Assembly: GCA_029204225.1 (NCBI GenBank)
Contig: CM055102.1
Location: 38,887,014-38,951,013 of the forward strand
From: Diphasiastrum complanatum
Taxonomy: Eukaryota; Streptophyta; Lycopodiopsida; Lycopodiales; Lycopodiaceae
Direction of reading: 5' to 3'
Length of the DNA stretch: 64,000 nucleotides
Part shown: positions 51,609-63,440 of the stretch, in pieces
Layout of the letters: each line of letters starts with the position of its first letter
Position numbering within the stretch: position 1 is the first letter of the stretch
Translations under genes and position numbers: made by a program
Notes under the pieces: model-generated
The model's database searches: none
The model's input: the letters and a program-made list of their open reading frames with translations, nothing else
Told to the model about the DNA's origin: nothing

Positions 51609-52945
51609 TGGATTGACTTCAAGAAATTCAACACTTTTTTTTTACCCTTTTTTGTCATTTTGGTGGATTCATCCTTGTTGTCTTTCACCGGGACTACCGT
51701 GACATTCGCCTCATGGTTGCGAATATCAACATCCACTGTAGCTATCGCCTCTGCGGGTAGATCACTCCGTTGGATCACCTGGTTGTAGCATTGCTTCAAC
51801 TGATTCTTCTTATTCGAAGGTGCCTTGGGTGGATCGATCCTTGAGACTTTCGCCATAGCAGGCTTTTGTGGTGGTTGAGCTGGTACTTTCTTGGTTCCGT
51901 AACGATCTGGGTCCATGTGATGTAGGTTCTATTCATCAGTCAGCTAAATCTCCTTATTATAAGTTAGAGCATATTGTCAAGGGACTAGATCATCGTCCAC
52001 TGGGTTCTCAATAGGCTCCGCTGACAGCCATGCTACGTTTATCATATTCATCCCAAATGTAATTGGTGTGTCCATGGTGTAACATTTGGTTGAAGATGTA
52101 CTAGGTTCTGGATCTGATTTATATTGACATGCTTGGCAGTCAATAGTTGCTAATGCATCTAACCATATCATGACATCCATCTCTGAATCATAGTGACCTC
52201 CCTTGGCTGGCCTTGGGCGGTCAATCGTGTGATCTATTGTGGATGATCCGTCATCAGCTTTGGGTGCAATATGTTTCACCACCCATGTGGTTGGATCAAC
52301 CTTTACAGCCTGTTCTCTGTTCTCAAAGGTGAATTTTCCCGTACCCCAGTTGTGTACTACTTGCGCAGTCCTCAACCATGGTCTTCCCAGTAAAACATGG
52401 TATGCAAATGGAGATTCAGGTATATCCATGACTACAAAAGTAATCACAAACTGCATGTCTGCTATCTTTACAGGGATATCGGCAACTACACCTTTTGGTT
52501 TCACACAAGATTGATCTGCTAGCTTGATGGCGAATCTTGTTGGCTTCAACCCTTGCAAACCTCATTTTTCATATAAAGTAGTGGAGATCAAATTGACACC
52601 AGATCCTCCATCTACCATTGCTGCCTCATCCTCGTATCTCTTGTGTTTGATGGGAAAAGTGATGTTGTGTTCCTCACTTTTTCATGTTGCTCCGATTTGG
52701 AGGACGTTACTTGTTTCTTCATAGCCCGTACAATATTTCGGCTCAGGCACTACTGGCTCCTCATCCGCTTTGGACCATTCAGCTAGAAGGCTTTTCGCTT
52801 ATGGTGCAATCCGCAGTAGTTCTCCAAGTGGTAAACTAATACGGCTTGACAATAAAAGTGTGAGCCTTTCAGTGCGTGGTTCCTCGAGCTCCACCATGTG
52901 AAAAGGTGGTTCATGTTGGTGCAACCGATCAATTGATCAGTGCGC
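51609..52945 (-). pseudogene. Protease region, copy 2 (5' tandem copy)
   Basis: Same content as 49950-51283: DGGSGVNLISTTLYEK near 52600, then a 193-codon frame (52558-51977) with VVMDIPESPFAYHVLLGRPW. It carries stops absent from the other copy, for example at the end of LYEK and near 52800, so this copy decayed more or lacked selection. Confidence 0.85.
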
Positions 52946-53081
52946 AGTAGTGAGCCCGCTTGCGGTTCCCGTTCGACGCCAATTGGAGGTTCCGTGGGAT
53001 TAACTCTTTCTTGCTCTTTTTCCTCCGCTTGTGCTTTCTGTACCCAGTGTCTTATTTTCTGGTACTGCCTTCTTTCTTCCC

Positions 53082-54590
53082 TCACATTCGATATGGCACT
53101 GAAGTTGAGGGTTGGTCGTTAGTGACCAATGGTGGTGGTGAGGGAGCCACTTCCTTCCTCTTTTGTGCTCGCGTAACAACTAACACAGGAGCATGGAATT
53201 GTTGTCCTTCCGATGGCATCCCTGCTGGAACTGCTGATTGCTGTATTGCAATGAAGTTAAGAGATGCATTGGTTCCAGGTTTAAATGGACAATTTTTGTA
53301 ATAGTGCCCATAACCGCATTTTCGACAGAAGGATGTATATTGTCCCTTGTAGGGACATTCCGCAATTCTGTGTCCTTTGCCGCATCCGTAGCAGCCGTAA
53401 TTTCTTCCACCTTGACGTTGAGTTTGAGCTGCATAGGCCGCAACATATTCATTTATGGCAGGATCCATAAATGGTTCATCTGGTCCGTACCATTGCTGCT
53501 GCTCAGGTTGAGGTGGCATTGCATCTCTGGTTCCGCTGTTGTCAGGTTTACATGGGCCACTTGTTGATTGGCTGGCCCTGGTGGAGTAGGTAAGGCCATA
53601 CGTTGTGGTTGATTTGGCGCACCGTACCTTGGTGCCACGTTGGGTTCCCCTTGATGGTAAGGATAAGAAGTCTGATAAGGACTTCTCTTCTGTTGAATAA
53701 TCCGAGGGTTGAACATGCAAAATGCCGTATCGTGCGATGTTGCATTGCACAGATGGCAGAATCTATGTTTCAGTCTCAGATTTTGCTTTAGGACTGGACA
53801 TTCGTTTGCTGTATGGTTTTGCGTGCACACTAAACACCATACATTTTCCCATCTTGGATACTACAGCTGGTTTGGTTCCGGTTGATGTGGCGTTACTGCT
53901 ACAGCTCCCTGTAAGGCCTTCAGTTTCTGCGCCGTAAGTTGCTCCATCTGTTGTTTGTGTAATTTTGTCATTTGCTCCAGCAACAGTTTTGTGGATAGAG
54001 CATATGAGGTTGATGATGATGATGCGATCGAGGGAGTAGGGGTGTGGGTGGATGGATATTCGTCGTCAGATCCCTCATCCTCTTTCATGATGGCATCTTC
54101 CATAGCTTCTTGCAGAGTAGCGTACTGCTCCCGCCGTTTTAGTTCTCTTTTGATGCTTCCTGGTAGTCCGTCTAGGAACCACATAATCACCGCGTGATCG
54201 AGAGTTAGGGCTGCACTACACTCGGATCGTAAGTGTTTGACCCGCTCAATATAGTCTCTGACCCTTTCTTGTATTCCCATCTTGACTTTGCTCAGTAGGA
54301 GGAACGGGTCTTCCAGGAACGTTCTTGGTTTAAAGTGCGTAATGAGAGCCGCTTTAACCACTTCCCAGGTAGATTTTTCTTTTTCTGACAGGTTGAAAAA
54401 CCAATCTTGAGCCACTGCCAATAAGGACATGGGGAAAAACATCAGCTTCTCCGTAGGTGTCTGTTCGCCGTAGATTTCACAAGCTTGCTCGTAGATCTAG
54501 AGGAATCGGATGGGATCTGATGATCCGTCGTATTTTGGTATTTCCATCTGTGGTGCTCTCTAGACTGCTTGCAAGGGAGCGACATGTACG
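53082..54590 (-). pseudogene. gag: Ty3/gypsy gag with four zinc knuckles, copy 2
   Basis: Gag packages the element RNA into particles. The N-terminal core includes a KYDGSSDP motif (about 54545) and the frame 54442-53861 (193 codons), with LLAVAQDWFFNLSEKEKSTW and MGIQERVRDYIERVKHLR. Four knuckle-like motifs follow: CLVCTQNHTANEC, CHLCNATSHDTAFC, CYGCGKGHRIAEC and CRKCGYGHYYKNC. Three have three rather than four residues between the second Cys and His. A frame change lies near 53520 and a stop at 53861. Confidence 0.85.
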
Positions 54591-55212
54591 GGTTGGCCCA
54601 TTGGATCCATTGGTGCTGGTTCTAGTTCTGCCTCTTGTTGCATGGCTGCTAATCTGGGAAGGTGTGGTGCTTGATTTGCTATCCTTCGTGCTATTGATCG
54701 TCCCGATCTCAGATTCATCCGATGGTGGGTTCCAAAGTGATTGGATCTTGCTTATACAGTAGGATGCAGTCTGGATCTCAAGGATCTGATCGATCTGATC
54801 AGTCAAAAGTGAATTTGAGGCCTTTTACGGTGGTTTTTCCTTGATAACTTTTTACTCCTTGCACTGATTGGCTTGAGATTTTGACAGGAGCTGGATCTAA
54901 TACAGATCTTTTCACTGATCTAGTCTGCGAGGGTTCTCTTGTGCGAGGGTTGGCTGTGCGAGGGTTCTTTAGCGATTTTTGTAGATAAAAAATCTGATAT
55001 CTCTCTGATCTTTGGGAAGTAACTCTCGCAAGGCTCACAATAGCTGGATCTGGGTCAGATCTCACTATAGAATTTTCTGTGAGAGTTAAATCTTGCAAGA
55101 AGTGAAAATTTCACTGCGTGCGAGGGTCCAAACCACTTTTTTGACTTGATTTTCACCAAATCTCAAAACTAACTCTCACAGGCTTCATCACTGATGTAAA
55201 TTGACATTTTGA
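54591..55212 (-). other. Leader of gypsy copy 2 with CGAGGGTT motifs
   Basis: Non-coding. TGCGAGGGTT occurs three times at about 54925-54975 with related CTCTCGCA and GTGCGAGGG at 55020-55130. Truncated on the right by the chromovirus at about 55212, with no primer site left. Confidence 0.55.
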
Positions 55213-56640
55213 ATCGAATTGAACAAGGTAACTGTTAAGAATAAATATCCACTATCGCAGATGGATGATCTAATAGACTATCTTGATAGTGTTGGATACT
55301 TTACCAAGATAGATCTAAGATTGGGCTACCATCAGATACGCATTAAGGCAGAAGATATATCAAAAACTGGGTTTCGAACTTGCTTTGGTCACTACGAATT
55401 TTTGGTGTTGCCTTTTGGTTTGACCAATGCACCGACAATTTTTAAACAGATGATGAACGATGTGTTCAGGCCATATTTGGAGAGATTCGTAGTGGTATTC
55501 TTAGATGATATCCTAGTATTCAGTAAGACTTTGGCGGAACATAAAGAGCATCTTAGGATTGTCTTGGACATCCTAAGAAGGGAAAAGCTCTTTGCCAAGG
55601 AGTCTAAGTGTGACCTTTTTGCTAAGGAATTGTCCTACTTGGAGTATAAGATTTCTGAACGAGAAGTGGAGATTGAGTCCGATCGTATCCAGAGGGTTAT
55701 TGATTGGTCAATTCTTACCACAGTTTGGAAAATCAAGTCTTTCTTGGGGTTTGTTGGAATTTTCCATCGTCATATCCCAATTTGCTCGATTGGCATACCC
55801 CTTACCCAGGCCTTGAAAGGCTATAAGAAGCTAAGTCGGAGGGCTAAGAGTCCACTAGTGGTGTGGACGGATGATATGAAGAATTGTTTTGAGTTGCTTA
55901 AGAAAAGTCTGGGCCATTGGCAGTTTGATTGGGAACAGTACCTTCCACTGGTGGAATTTGCATATAACAGTGCATAATATTCAGTGACCGGATTCAGCCT
56001 TTTCATGCTTATGTATGGTTCTCAACCTTGATCACCAATTAGTGTTGACATGAAAAGCCTATGGGTGCAAGCCGGAACTGATTTCCTTGCGGATATGCAA
56101 GAAATATTACAGCTGGCTAAAGATAGCATAAGAAGTGCCCAAGACAGGGCAAGGCACTATGCTGATCTATCTCGGAAGCACAGGGTATTCATGGTCAACG
56201 ATTGAGTGTCTTTAAAAGTTCCTAGTCACTCTAGGGGCTTGAAAACTGGTAAGTGTGCAAAGTTGGCGCCTAGGTATTACGGTCCTTTTAAGGTTATATA
56301 AGTGATAAACAAGGTCGCATACAAATTACCCCTTCCAGCTAACGTTGGAATTCATCCTATTTTCTATGTTAGTAAGTTGAAACCCTCATTGGGTGTTGGG
56401 GAGACCCTGCTCCCTGTGGAAGATCTAGTAGAATTTCTTCATGATGAGTCTGTGAGTGGACCACATGAACCCTAGGTGATTGTTAATAGTCGGTAGAGGA
56501 CTCTACAGAGTAGAGTGCTTCGGGAATTTTTAGTCAAGTGGAGAGAGGAGGATACTTGGGAAAAGGAGGTTGATCTCTACAAAAATTTTCCAAATTTTTT
56601 CCTACAAGAAAAATTTAAGTTTAGGGGGAAAGAATATTAC
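55213..56640 (+). pseudogene. pol: Chromovirus pol fragment with chromodomain
   Basis: RT (55219-55800) shows KIDLRLGYHQIRIKAEDISK, LPFGLTNAPTIFKQMMNDVF and the catalytic FLDDILVFSKT. RNase H begins with SPLVVWTDDMKNCFELLKKS, then about 400 residues are deleted near 55908, joining directly to the integrase end (WEQYLPLVEFAYNSA). The GPY/F module appears as LAPRYYGPFKVI. A chromodomain follows, LREFLVKWREEDTWEKEVDL (about 56518), which in chromoviruses guides integration to chromatin. Stops occur at 55975, 56027, 56204 and further on. Confidence 0.9.
56612..56626 (+). promoter_or_regulatory. Polypurine tract of the chromovirus
   Basis: TTTAGGGGGAAAGAA just after the pol frame and before the LTR-like sequence. 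Confidence 0.65.
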
Positions 56641-57190
56641 ATACATATGTAACTGGCAGTACTTCAGACCCCTATTGGTCCATTTAGTGTTGGGGGCTAA
56701 ATGATAAGTTACCCTTAGGAATAAGGGTACGTGCCCTTGGAAAAGGACAGGCAAGTGACTATACCTTGGTCGGAGGTATGGAGTCACGTGATTCTTGGAT
56801 AAAGGGTACCCTTAGGATTAAGGGATTTCGGGCCATTCGGGCACCCGAGAAATGCGACATTTTTCCGAAGAATGTAACATACTGCAGAGTTACACGAGAT
56901 ACCGCAAAGAACCGCCAACCGCCCAAGGCACCGCCCAAGTCTAGCTTGCGGTCACAATGCGAAAGTGGACGAAATGCAGCTTACGAAGAGGACTGACTGA
57001 AGGAACACCGCAAGTCAACGATTGTGGTCAACATGCGGTTGCGACCACACTGCAATCTCACGCTCCTACGGTCACATACGAAGAAGATTGTGGTTGTCTA
57101 CGTCTTCGGTCTACATCTTCATGCTCCAGGTGCATTTTGCAAATGAAAGAGACACTAGTGAATCTACTCTTCTTGAATCATTCGTAGTTT
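56627..57190 (+). repeat. Putative 3' LTR of the chromovirus
   Basis: Begins near TATTACATACATATGTAAC. No second copy exists in the window, so the ends are approximate. Internal TACCCTTAGGAATAAGGGTA (56711) recurs in variant form at 56808. Confidence 0.45.
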
Positions 57191-57414
57191 ATGATGATAT
57201 TATTTGTTCTATTTCTTATCATCAAGAGCTATGATGTTTAGCATCTTGTGTAGATGTGCTAAGAAAATGAAGTTGGAAGCTTGTGTAGTTACATCATGTT
57301 TTGAGGCCTTTTGTAAATTTGCTTTGATAATAAGTGAATTATTCTCTAAGGACACTTTATATGCATAATAAAGTTTGAGCCATATTGGATCTAAGATTAG
57401 CATGGTATATAAGA
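57191..57414. other. Junction between chromovirus and gypsy element 3
   Basis: No recognisable feature. Confidence 0.4.
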
Positions 57415-60240
57415 TCAGAGAAATGATGCAAAATATTTGTTATTTACATGCATAGTCTTGGCAATATTGGTATTCCTAATCCTTGTGACCTTGATATCAT
57501 GATGGATCTTTGTGATCATTATGAGACATTGATCGTATTGAAGCCCAGGTGTCTCACCTTCATACTTATCATTTTCCCATGATATAGTAATTCTTTTGTG
57601 ACTTTTCCCCGTCGGTGTCTCCATCTAGTCTCTGAAGGTAATCTCCTTCTTCTTCTAGTGGGTTATGACATCGGCCTGGTAGAGCCATGGTCGTCCTAAT
57701 AACACTTTATATGACGATTGTCTTGTAGTTCTTAGTATTATAAAATCCATAAGAAATTTATGGTCTCCAATATAAACTGTAACTTGGGACAGTTCTCCTA
57801 TTGGTGATCTTCTAGTTGCATCAGCTAACCTTAAATGTCGTTTCTTTAGTCATTATGTTTAAGCTAGATCCAGAATCTATGGGTACACTATCTAAGATGC
57901 AGCCATTGATTACTACCTAAATCCCGGGTTGACATTCATCACCGTAATTAGCTAATCCTATGTTGACTAATGGTAACTTCGCTTTTCTTTTCTTTTGACT
58001 TTGCAAAAATTGCTTAATTTCTTTCTTGTAATATTGATTATCGTCTAATAACTGTTTAAAAGTTATATTGGGCATTCTGGAGACAAGGTCCTCTACTATA
58101 TCATAAGAACGGTTTCTAAGTGGCGATGGATCCCTAGGTATCTTGCTACTTATAACTGGATCTGAAAATGTTACTTTTTTAACTTTTCTAGTTTCTTCGT
58201 CTAAAAGCTTTTTAGCTTCTGAACTAATATCAACATCAGAATGTTTTTCAGTAGGCCTATCAAGGTCTAGTTCTTTACTATTAGGAATTTTTACTGACTG
58301 TTTTGCGACTTTCGCTTTTTTGTCACATTTTTCGTGTTTTTTGTGGTTTTTGTAGATTTCATCCTAGTTTTCTTCTTATCTTCAAGAGTTAAAGAATCTT
58401 TACTACTTCTAGTAGTTACTTTATTTATCTCTACATCTAAATCTGGCCATTGATGGTCTTGATCTAATGATTCAAACTCTATTTCTATCCTTTGAACTAT
58501 CATGTCATTGTTAGTTTTAGATGGCTGAAGGTCATATTCTCTAGGCGAGTTTACAAACCTTGGTTTAGACTGTGGTTGTTGTGGTTGAGGACATTCAGCA
58601 GTGACATCCCCTTCGCCTTTATAGTTAGCGCAAAGCGACACATATTCTACTAGCCTCCTGCGTTCAGGGCAATCATGCGAATAGTGACCCGGGTTTCCAC
58701 AATTGTAGCACGAACCCCTTACTCTGGGTGGTGGAGTGGAATCTCTTGTCCCGCCCCTACGTAAAATAGTGTACTGTTGACCAGTACGCAGTTTGGGTAT
58801 AATGGTTTTTTGGTAAGTAGGAGTTGCAATATAAGCTACCTCCTCATGATTATTAATCGGACAAAAGAATAATTCCTCTTCTAAATAGTCAGTCTGTAAA
58901 CTGGGACAATTGGTCTTAGAATGACCTTCCTTCCCACAAGCGGTACACCAAACATTGGCGTTAAGCTTCGCTTTCTTTTGCTTGGCTTTAACATCAGACA
59001 TTCGGACCTTTAAATCACTCATTTCTTTTGCTAACATCTCAACACTTTTCCTTAATGGATCCATCTTTTCGGATTTCTCCATTCTTTTCTTCCTATTTGA
59101 GTTCCTATTCTTGGATTTCCTATGAGAAGATTCTTCTTCTGATGAAGAATAATAAGATGAATACTCTAAAGATTCTTCCTCATTTGCTGAATCAGATTCT
59201 GATTTAGACTCAGTAGATGATTCAAATTCTTCTGTACATTTCGATTTATGCTTTTTACTAAATTTTCTTTCATTTCTCCATCTACGAGAAATTCGAAAAG
59301 TTTCGTAATTCTCGGCAGAGGCGATGACATCTTCCAAAGAAGTCATCAAACCCTGTCGACAATAACGATCCATTTTCTTAGGCAAACCGCCCAAGAACCA
59401 TTCGTTTTGCATGGGAACCGGATATTGGGCTCCTAACTTTCCTATTAAACTCTTAACTCTACGAGTATACTTTCTAAGTGATTCCTTCGGCTTCATCATA
59501 ATTTTGTGTGAAAGAGAAGAGAAGAATAAAAGAGAGAAGAAGAAAAACTGCTAAAATTGGTGATGAAGTAGGGCGCTGGACAGCCTCCAATCTCTCAACA
59601 GAATTAAGCCAAGCCAACAATCTAGTGGAATATTCTATCTCCCTAAACTATTTAAGGAATGCTGCTTTTAAAGCGTTCCAAGTATTAACCGTTTCTAGTA
59701 CTAATTGACTGTACCAAATCCTATCCTGCTTCCGCAGAAGACCTGACAAAATTCTAACTTTGTCCTTGTCCGTATGTTCTTTATTTGCTATGGTAATAGA
59801 TTCAAACTACGACAAATAACTATCCGCATCTTCAAATGATGATCCCTTAAAGAAATCGTATATGATTTTTGTAGATGTGAGTGGCGTTGGGTTAGCTATA
59901 TTATCAGGTGGTGGTGAACTAGGTGAACTTGGAGGACTCGGAGGATTTGGAGGACCATAATCTAGACTACGCTCAGATGATGGTTTTGATGAAGAAGATT
60001 TTGATTCTGAACTTGGTTCGGAAGTGGAATCAGACGGATCTGATGCAGATGAATCTTTAGAACTTAGTGTTTCAACGGATCTTTTCTCAAATGAATCTAC
60101 AAATGCTGCAGTAGAGTTTAGAAGATCATTAAACGCTTCAGGTGTTAATCTTGCTCTAATTGGCAAGTTTTGCAAATACAAATCTCTAGATTTCCTATAT
60201 GCTTCTCGCTGTGCATGCTCTAAACGTTTTTGCTCAATAG
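57415..60240 (-). pseudogene. gag: Ty3/gypsy gag-protease, element 3
   Basis: The N-terminal frame (60181-59807) is Ser/Pro-rich. Gag core TWNALKAAFLK follows near 59640. After an inserted or decayed ~130 bp, a 402-codon frame (59499-58291) carries KESLRKYTRRVKSLIGKLGA, Lys/Glu/Ser-rich low-complexity sequence and two zinc knuckles, CTACGKEGHSKTNC and CYNCGNPGHYSHDC. A third knuckle is decayed: CANYKGEGDVTAEC lacks the second Cys and the His. Downstream frames continue gag-pro, with the protease active site PIDSGSSLNIM (about 57875) and KVLLGRPWLYQADV (about 57700). ITISWENDKYEGETPGLQYD (about 57570) ends the homology. It belongs to a different family from copies 1 and 2. Confidence 0.88.
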
Positions 60241-60324
60241 TTGTTTAAGAGTGTGCTCTTGCGTTACATGAGAAAGACTCGGGGACATAATACACTTAAA
60301 TTATTACAAAAGATGAGGCTCATC

Positions 60325-60342
60325 TCCCCGACAACGGCGCCA
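60325..60342 (-). promoter_or_regulatory. Primer-binding site (tRNA-Asp) of gypsy element 3
   Basis: The minus strand reads TGGCGCCGTTGTCGGGGA, the tRNA-Asp-type site of Athila/Calypso-like plant elements, five bases from the LTR end. Confidence 0.92.
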
Positions 60343-60347
60343 AATTA

Positions 60348-61322
60348 TGTGGTGGTGTAGTCGTTATAGATTTCCACAAAATCAATGAATTAAGTAGTAT
60401 AAAAGGTTTGATCGTTCTCCAACAGAGAGAATAATCTCATCTTTTGTATGATAAATGTATGTATGATGGTAAATGGACTGGGATGTGTAATATTCACCGT
60501 GAATACTACAACGACATATCTGGTTATCCGGGTAAATTGGCATCCAAGAACACCAATGGTGAAACGATTTGGTCAAGCTCTGTGATTATAAACATTACTT
60601 TATTTTTCAGGCTATTCGGATAACAGTTAAGTAATCAGGTCAAACAACAACTAGCAAATAGATTCATCAAACAGAATCGCATTGGCTAAAGATTCCTCTT
60701 AATCAAACACAAAGAATTAGTTCTCATCGCAGGAAGCAAACAAAACAGAGCATCAAACAAGTTCATTATTTGAACACATAGCTCATTCAAAATTGAAAGA
60801 AGTTTTGCTTAAGGTTATGCTTAACAGCTTCGGCTAATTCCCTGCACACATTAGTCAGAATTGTTGCTCGTTGGTGACGCCTGAAAATCCGCGTTAGAGT
60901 GGCTGAAATTCAGTAAAACATGAGAAATATGTGTGACGCAAACAGAGCAGTATCACAAACAGTTATAGATCCTACAAAGTGTATTCGCTCAATTGATAAG
61001 AAGTAATGTTGTAAAAAATGGCAGAGAGAAAGTATGCTCAAGTTTATAGAAACTTGCTCTTCTCTCTCTATTGATACTCAGATTTGTGCACATGCGTAAG
61101 TACAATGGCACGAAGTGTCGACCTTATAGGAACGATCACCGGCCTCAATGTCGTATACCAACCGTCAAAATGTCGGTTGAGATCCGCTACCGCGTCTCTA
61201 TAGAACGTCACAAATTCTAACCTAAATGTGAATTTACAAAGTGCAAATAGGCCTTTACATAAATTTAGGCACTATAGCACATTTACATGTATAAAAATTA
61301 AATTTTTTTACAATATATAACA
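60348..61322 (-). repeat. 5' LTR of gypsy element 3
   Basis: The inner end is fixed by the primer site (plus strand TGTGGTGGTGTAG). The outer end is proposed at ATATATAACA (61322), which gives TG...CA termini and 975 bp. No partner LTR is available for confirmation. Confidence 0.6.
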
Positions 61323-62205
61323 ATAACTAGGATAATGTGGGATGATGAGGCTCCACATGTGGAGCTATTGCATGGGTTAGGACGACTATTGGCATGGTGT
61401 AGAGTATCAATAGTAATGAATTGCATGTATGGGGATATTATAGGCCTGCATGGGCACATGCACAGATAATGGAAAGCCTATGCACTAGAGGAAACTCGCC
61501 TTGCTCCAATTCTTGTGATGTGATTCATTGCCAGATTACTCTGTCTACACTTGCATCCTATTTCCTAACATGGGGGAGATGCTATTGAAGATTGATCAGT
61601 AGCATCTGCATGGTTGGGTGGTTTGGCTCCATAGTCAGTCCTTTGTGTGTGTCTTGCAAGCAGCAGGATCTTGGAGGTGCTTCTTCTTACACAATAATAA
61701 TCTATACTGGGTCTAGGGTTAGGGCATTGGTTAGGGTTAAGATAACAATAGCAAAAGTTAATAGAATATAAATGTATTCTCTATTATGTTACACTTAGTG
61801 CAACAAAAATGACAGCCAAAGAAATGATGAATTAGTAGCCTTGCTAGTAGACAATGCACTCCAAGTATTTATCATACGTAATAAAAAAGTCAATACCTCT
61901 CAAACCTACATGATGGGGTGTTATGCCTATAGAATCTTTACAAGGCACCCCTTTCATCTTGGTAGGAAATAGATGTTTACTCATGGGGAGAGGGCTTCCA
62001 TCCTCGCCCTCTGACAAGGTTTTGGCGCTTGCCCGAAACTTCACCCTTTACTTAAAAAGGTTAAGAGTAGGGCAAAGAGTTTCGGAGGAGATTCCATCAA
62101 TCAAATGGTAAATAAGATGTTTTGGTTATAAAGAGTTGGCCTTGCCTACATGGCATGAGCTAAATTGGGGACAAAAAATAAGGGTCAACACAAGCTCTAG
62201 AGCAG
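61323..62205. other. Intergenic DNA, no gene seen
   Basis: Contains one GGGTTAGGGC-type stretch near 61715-61740 but no coding motif. Confidence 0.5.
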
Positions 62206-62630
62206 GGAGTATGGTGAGGATAAATAGGGCTAATCTCAAAATAGGTTTAGGGCTTGGTCTATAGAAAGGAGTGTAATAGGAGAAACTAAGCCTCAATAAA
62301 AAGGATAAATTCCAATGAAAATTAGGTGGTAGGCTAGGCCTATGGGAAGGAGGAGGAGGATAAATTGAGCCTTAGTAAGGTAAGAAGGCTAAAAGCACAA
62401 TTGAAGTTAGGGTTAGGGCTAGGCTTATGGGCAATGAGGATAAATAAACATGGATAAGATGGTTAAACCTTTAGCTGGGATTAGGCTTAGGCTTAGGTCA
62501 TGGCAAGGGATGTAGAAGGAGAACCTGAGCATGAATAAGAACCTAAATCCTAGTTAAATTTAGGGTTAGGGCTTGGTTTATGGCAACAGGTGTAGGGGTG
62601 TGGAGGAGAATCAGGAATGGGGGCCAGAAA
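62206..62630. repeat. Degenerate ~80-85 bp minisatellite
   Basis: About five units starting with GGGCTTGG or GGCTAGG followed by TATGG (near 62251, 62332, 62418, 62485 and 62572). Each has an AGGAGAA or GGATAAA block and most end in TTAGGGTTA. Units differ by substitutions and indels. The frames through it are not conserved. Confidence 0.7.
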
Positions 62631-63440
62631 GAAAAGAGAGCGAGAGAGAGCGAGAGATGCAAGCGTTGTGTATGATGAATGGTAGCTGAATGAGTTGTGG
62701 GAAAGCCCTGAGCTATATTTTGGATCGGAGCAATGGTGGTCTGCAAGTGCCGCAAGGTGTGTGCTCACACTTTCCTCTTTAATCACCAACGTTTTTCACT
62801 TATTACGGTGTCCTTATTTGTGATCTGTTGCCTTTCATGGCTTGATCTGCGCCTGGCGCTTCATGAATCTTGAGAGCACCCCATTTGATCTTCAGTAAGA
62901 TGGTAAAAAATGAGCAGATCTGGTTTTGGGTTCGCAGACTTGGCCCGCAGTAGGTTGAAATTTTATAATCCCGCTAGTATTGTTCTTGTGATTTCAGCCG
63001 AAATAAGCTCTACAGTATCCAAGTCTCTGGCTAACGAGAAGTTTCATGAGCCGATTAGATAATGCACGCGCAGATCGACTGGATAGCGTTGGGTTTTAGT
63101 ATTTTCTTTCGAGATCTTATTACTCTACAGCCTGGCCTTGATTGCTGTCACCGGAATTGTCATGTTGAGATATTTGTTGTAACATTTTCCGGCTTTCGTA
63201 ATGGTTGGTGATAGTGGAATTTTGAGTGCTGGTTCTAGGGTTTCACTTCATCACTCCTATTATTTTTCTTTCTAATTTTCCAGTCGATAATGTACAATAT
63301 CTAAGTCTCTGTGGGGGGGTGCTCGTGACGTTACAAATTGCACCGTTTTCAAATGTTTGCATGCTACTTGGGATTCAATATCTACGATAATTTGTTTGTC
63401 ATTATTTGAAGGAGTTTGTTATGCGGCTTAGATAGATGCA
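62631..63440. other. Intergenic DNA, no gene seen
   Basis: No recognisable coding sequence or transposon motif. Confidence 0.5.

Larger units (their letters stand above)
42534..55212 (-). mobile_element. Ty3/gypsy element copy 2 with rearranged protease region
   Basis: Minus-strand order: leader (55212-54600), gag, protease copy 2, an inserted coiled-coil segment, protease copy 1, RT, RNase H, integrase, ~1 kb spacer, additional ORF and putative 3' LTR. The 5' LTR and primer site are absent: the leader is cut by a chromovirus at about 55212. It is homologous to gypsy copy 1. Confidence 0.85.
55213..57190 (+). mobile_element. Deleted chromovirus (Ty3/gypsy) remnant
   Basis: Begins inside reverse transcriptase, with a large internal deletion, then the integrase C-terminus, a chromodomain and an LTR-like 3' end. 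The 5' half is missing. Confidence 0.82.
57415..61322 (-). mobile_element. Ty3/gypsy element 3, gag-pro end with 5' LTR
   Basis: Minus-strand order: LTR (61322-60348), tRNA-Asp primer site (60342-60325), gag and protease (60240-57415). RT, RNase H, integrase and 3' LTR are absent; the element is cut at about 57415. Confidence 0.82.

Noticed and set aside
52239-52514. Plus-strand frame nearly identical to 50579-50854
   Set aside because: Both are antisense shadows of the duplicated protease region.
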